A stretch of DNA of 7,207 nucleotides from a bacterium. GTDB lineage: Bacteria > Cyanobacteriota > Vampirovibrionia > Gastranaerophilales > Gastranaerophilaceae. The stretch is taken from assembly GCA_017995595.1 (NCBI GenBank), contig JAGOIO010000071.1:1-7207 (forward strand), given 5' to 3'. Shown here piece by piece: positions 5,014 through 7,207 of the stretch. The position numbers and the translations under genes are program-made. Every line of letters begins with the position of its first letter. The stretch's first letter is position 1. The notes beneath the pieces were generated by a model, which saw nothing but the letters and a program-made list of their open reading frames with translations, was not told the DNA's origin and did not search any database.

Positions 5014-6690
5014 TTAAAATTCCTCATCAAGAGTGATAAATTTAAAGTTTTTTGCATCAAATAAACCTTTATCACTTAATTTTAAATCAGGAATAACCAA
5101 AAGAGCCATAAACGACATTGTCATAAACGGGTCAGTTAAAGCTGAGTGCATTTTTTTAGTTTCTTTTTCAATCTGAATATATCGTTCTGCGACATTAAAA
5201 GCACCTTTATTTGACATCAATCCGGCAACAGGAAGAGGCAAAACATTTTCTACACCGTTATGAACAATAGAAAGACCGCCCTTATGCTTTATAACAAGAT
5301 TTACTGCCTCATTTAACTCTTTGTCATTTGTTCCTATTGCAATTATATTATGGGAATCATGTGCGACAGAAGAAGCGATTGCACCTTTTTTAAATCCAAA
5401 ACCATTTATAAAAGCTACCGTAGGTTTTACATCAGCATATCTGTTTATAACCGCAATCTTCAATATATCACGCTCTACATCAGAAACCACCTTACCATTT
5501 TGAACCTTTGGTTCTAAATACAATCGTTTTGTAATAAGTTGACCGTTACCTGCTTTGATTACATTTATTTTTTTGCCTGTATAATTGACTTCATAATCTT
5601 TTATCGTCTTATATTTGGCTTTAAAATTATTAATAGCATCATTTTTTACTTTTTTAATCAAAGACCAGCCATCTTTGCAAACTATTTTTCCGTTTATAAC
5701 AGTCTTTAATACGTTCATAGATAGCAAACCGTCAACTTCTATAAAATCAGCCTTATCCCCGAGTTGCAACAATCCTATATCCAAATTATAGTGTTTAACA
5801 GGATTTACGCAAGCACATTGAAGAACTTTCATTTTGTTATACCCAAGTTGAATAGCACGTTTAACCAAAAGGTCAATATGCCCTGCAACAAGGTCGTTTG
5901 GGTGTCTGTCATCACTCGAAAACATACAAGAATCAGGATACTCTTCAATCAAATCACGCAATGCCTCAAAATCTTTTGCCGCAGAACCTTCTCTGATTAA
6001 AATTTTCATACCCAGCTTAATTTTTTCTAAACCCTCTTCATAAGTATAAGCTTCATGGTCTGTTGAAATTCCTGCATCTACATATTTTTTCAAATCTTCA
6101 CCGCTAAGCCCGGGAGCATGCCCGTCAACAGGCTTGCCATTTTTAAGAGAAGCATTGATTTTTGATAAAACTTCTTCGTCATCAGAAATTACACCCGGGA
6201 AATTCATCATTTCACCCAAGCATTTAACTTCAGGTTTCGCCATAAGAGCTTCAACATCTTTAGCTGAAAGATTTGCACCTGTAGTTTCAAAAGGCGTTGC
6301 AGGAACACAAGATGGAACTGCAAAATAGAATTTGAACGGAACTTTACTTCCGTTTTTAATCATAAAATTAACACCATCTATTCCTAAAACATTTGCAATC
6401 TCATGAGGGTCTGCAATTACACCAATCATTCCGTTTGTAACCGCAGTACGTGCAAATTCTGAAGGAATAAGCATTGAACTCTCTATGTGAATATGAGAAT
6501 CTATAAATCCTGGAAGTATATATGTATGATAAATATTGTCATTTTCTGTTATTTTAAAGATTCTACCGTCTTTTACTTCAATTTCACCCGAAAAAACTCT
6601 TTTATTGACTACATCAATTATATTTCCTGCAATTTTTTTTATATTTTGAATTTTTAGTTCACTAACTTTTTCAGCTTCACTATTAATCAT
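5014..6690 (-). CDS. ade: Adenine deaminase
   Basis: Deaminates adenine to hypoxanthine and ammonia in purine salvage; cytoplasmic, amidohydrolase superfamily. At 558 residues it is full length compared with the 577-residue Bacillus enzyme. Metal and active-site motifs appear in order: PGFIDSHIHIESS at 60-72 (His66, His68, Glu70), ADPHE at 93-97 (His96), CLGEMMN at 157-163 (Glu160), DGHAPG at 189-194 (His191), STDHEA at 209-214 and SSDDRHP at 258-264. The C-terminal adenine-deaminase domain carries AHDSHNI at 443-449. AAGGA (6701-6697) six bases before the ATG fixes the start. A candidate promoter lies at 6748-6721. The gene upstream on the same strand is 138 bases away behind a terminator-like hairpin, so ade is probably a separate unit. 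I saw no purine riboswitch core in the leader. Confidence 0.97.
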   Translation of the reverse strand: MINSEAEKVSELKIQNIKKIAGNIIDVVNKRVFSGEIEVKDGRIFKITENDNIYHTYILPGFIDSHIHIESSMLIPSEFARTAVTNGMIGVIADPHEIANVLGIDGVNFMIKNGSKVPFKFYFAVPSCVPATPFETTGANLSAKDVEALMAKPEVKCLGEMMNFPGVISDDEEVLSKINASLKNGKPVDGHAPGLSGEDLKKYVDAGISTDHEAYTYEEGLEKIKLGMKILIREGSAAKDFEALRDLIEEYPDSCMFSSDDRHPNDLVAGHIDLLVKRAIQLGYNKMKVLQCACVNPVKHYNLDIGLLQLGDKADFIEVDGLLSMNVLKTVINGKIVCKDGWSLIKKVKNDAINNFKAKYKTIKDYEVNYTGKKINVIKAGNGQLITKRLYLEPKVQNGKVVSDVERDILKIAVINRYADVKPTVAFINGFGFKKGAIASSVAHDSHNIIAIGTNDKELNEAVNLVIKHKGGLSIVHNGVENVLPLPVAGLMSNKGAFNVAERYIQIEKETKKMHSALTDPFMTMSFMALLVIPDLKLSDKGLFDAKNFKFITLDEEF

Positions 6691-6720
6691 TCGTTATCCT
6701 TCAAAAAAAATATTTAATCA

Positions 6721-6748
6721 ATTTTAACACGAACAACCAAAACTGCAA
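6721..6748 (-). promoter_or_regulatory. Candidate promoter of ade
   Basis: Leftward TTGCAG (6748-6743), 16 bases, TAAAAT (6726-6721). The -10 matches 5 of 6 and the -35 only 3 of 6. A start near 6714 would leave a short leader containing the AAGGA ribosome site. Confidence 0.35.
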
Positions 6749-6798
6749 TTTAATTTACAAATAATTTATACTCTAATTAAGACAATAGCACATATTTT

Positions 6799-6820
6799 AA
6801 AAAACTCATTTCTAAATGTG
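6799..6820 (-). terminator. Intrinsic-terminator-like hairpin after the 116-residue gene
   Basis: On the minus strand, CACATTTAGAAATGAG (6820-6805) folds into a short stem with one A-A mismatch and is followed directly by six T (6804-6799). It begins nine bases after the stop of the upstream gene and before the ade promoter candidate. The stem is GC-poor, so its strength is uncertain. Confidence 0.45.
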
Positions 6821-6828
6821 AATCAAAC

Positions 6829-7179
6829 TCAATTTTGTTCATTATTTTGCGGTTTGATTGGTAAAAAAGTATATGCATTAAAATCAACAGACCCATAAAT
6901 TAGCTTAATATATTTATCATTATAAGGAATCAACTGAACAAAGTTTATCGAACTTTGACCATAATCATTTTGAGTTTCCTCAGCGGGAACTTTCGCAACA
7001 CAAGTGTAAGATTGATAAAAACTTATAAAAATTTTACCATCTGTTTTTTCACCTACTATTTTGTAATGCCCAATAGGAATATCGTTGCCATTTTGGTCTA
7101 AAAGCGTTATTGGTAAGCCTAAAAGAAGATTTTTTTCAGCAGTTTCTCCAATATAAGAACCTGCATCATTATTCTTCAT
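6829..7179 (-). CDS. Unrecognised 116-residue protein
   Basis: I do not recognise a family. The protein is soluble-looking, with no signal peptide or membrane segment. Residues 19-55 alternate hydrophobic and polar stretches separated by a turn-rich DQNGNDIPIG (28-37) and a second hydrophobic strand-like block, KIFISFYQSYTCVAKV (49-64), suggesting a small beta-rich domain. A further strand-like segment, YIKLIYGSVDFNAYTFLPI (90-108), is rich in aromatics. There is one Cys (Cys60) and no obvious catalytic motif; the tail (109-116) is polar and probably disordered. AAAGGA (7191-7186) six bases before the ATG supports a real gene, as do its base composition and the hairpin after its stop. It is not clearly linked to ade. 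It could be lineage-specific. Confidence 0.7.
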   Translation of the reverse strand: MKNNDAGSYIGETAEKNLLLGLPITLLDQNGNDIPIGHYKIVGEKTDGKIFISFYQSYTCVAKVPAEETQNDYGQSSINFVQLIPYNDKYIKLIYGSVDFNAYTFLPIKPQNNEQN

Positions 7180-7207
7180 ATCTTGTCCTTTAAATGGTTG
7201 ATTTTTT

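Noticed and set aside
5321..6328. Rightward open frames across ade and a leftward frame across the hydrolase (662-955)
   Set aside because: They are shadows of strongly conserved genes on the other strand and have no ribosome sites or recognisable domains.
6691..6828. Purine riboswitch before ade
   Set aside because: A TATAAATT stretch recalls one side of the junction, but the other conserved junction and loop segments are absent.

Overview
This AT-rich 7.2 kb window is bacterial chromosome and mostly housekeeping. A KdsA C-terminus (KDO-8-phosphate synthase, LPS inner core) points to a Gram-negative-type envelope. The low GC, the Aquifex-like KdsA, a PheS gene with no PheT beside it and a stand-alone NarL/LuxR-type response regulator would suit an uncultured gut or anaerobic lineage such as Gastranaerophilales (Melainabacteria). 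That placement is inference; no marker here proves it.

Layout. Positions 2-2236 (+) hold a compact run: the 3' part of kdsA, a glyoxalase-II-like metallo-beta-lactamase-fold hydrolase starting one base after the kdsA stop, and pheS. Positions 2240-2804 (-) hold two small Cro/C1-type (XRE) repressors that align without gaps and are probably tandem paralogs. Positions 2934-3272 (+) encode a minimal HAD-type phosphatase. Positions 3274-3930 (-) encode an orphan response regulator, divergent from metF (4104-5012, +). Positions 5014-6690 (-) encode adenine deaminase (ade), and upstream of it on the same strand lies an unrecognised 116-residue protein (6829-7179, -) followed by a terminator-like hairpin.

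The metabolic genes do not form one pathway. KdsA serves lipopolysaccharide synthesis, PheS translation, MetF the methyl branch of one-carbon metabolism, and Ade purine salvage. The densest unexplained signals lie between 2456 and 2933. There, a full-consensus sigma-70 promoter and a strong Shine-Dalgarno point rightward into the antisense strand of the second XRE gene with no properly spaced gene. A perfect 8-bp inverted repeat brackets what look like overlapping divergent promoters of the second XRE gene and the HAD gene, and a 17-bp palindrome follows. The simplest reading is a small self-regulated repressor locus, possibly rearranged.

The three convergent gene pairs end 1-3 bases apart, leaving no room for conventional terminators. 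No RNA gene, insertion sequence, CRISPR array or riboswitch was recognised, and no gene-free stretch exceeds 300 bases. I found no convincing new multi-gene system.
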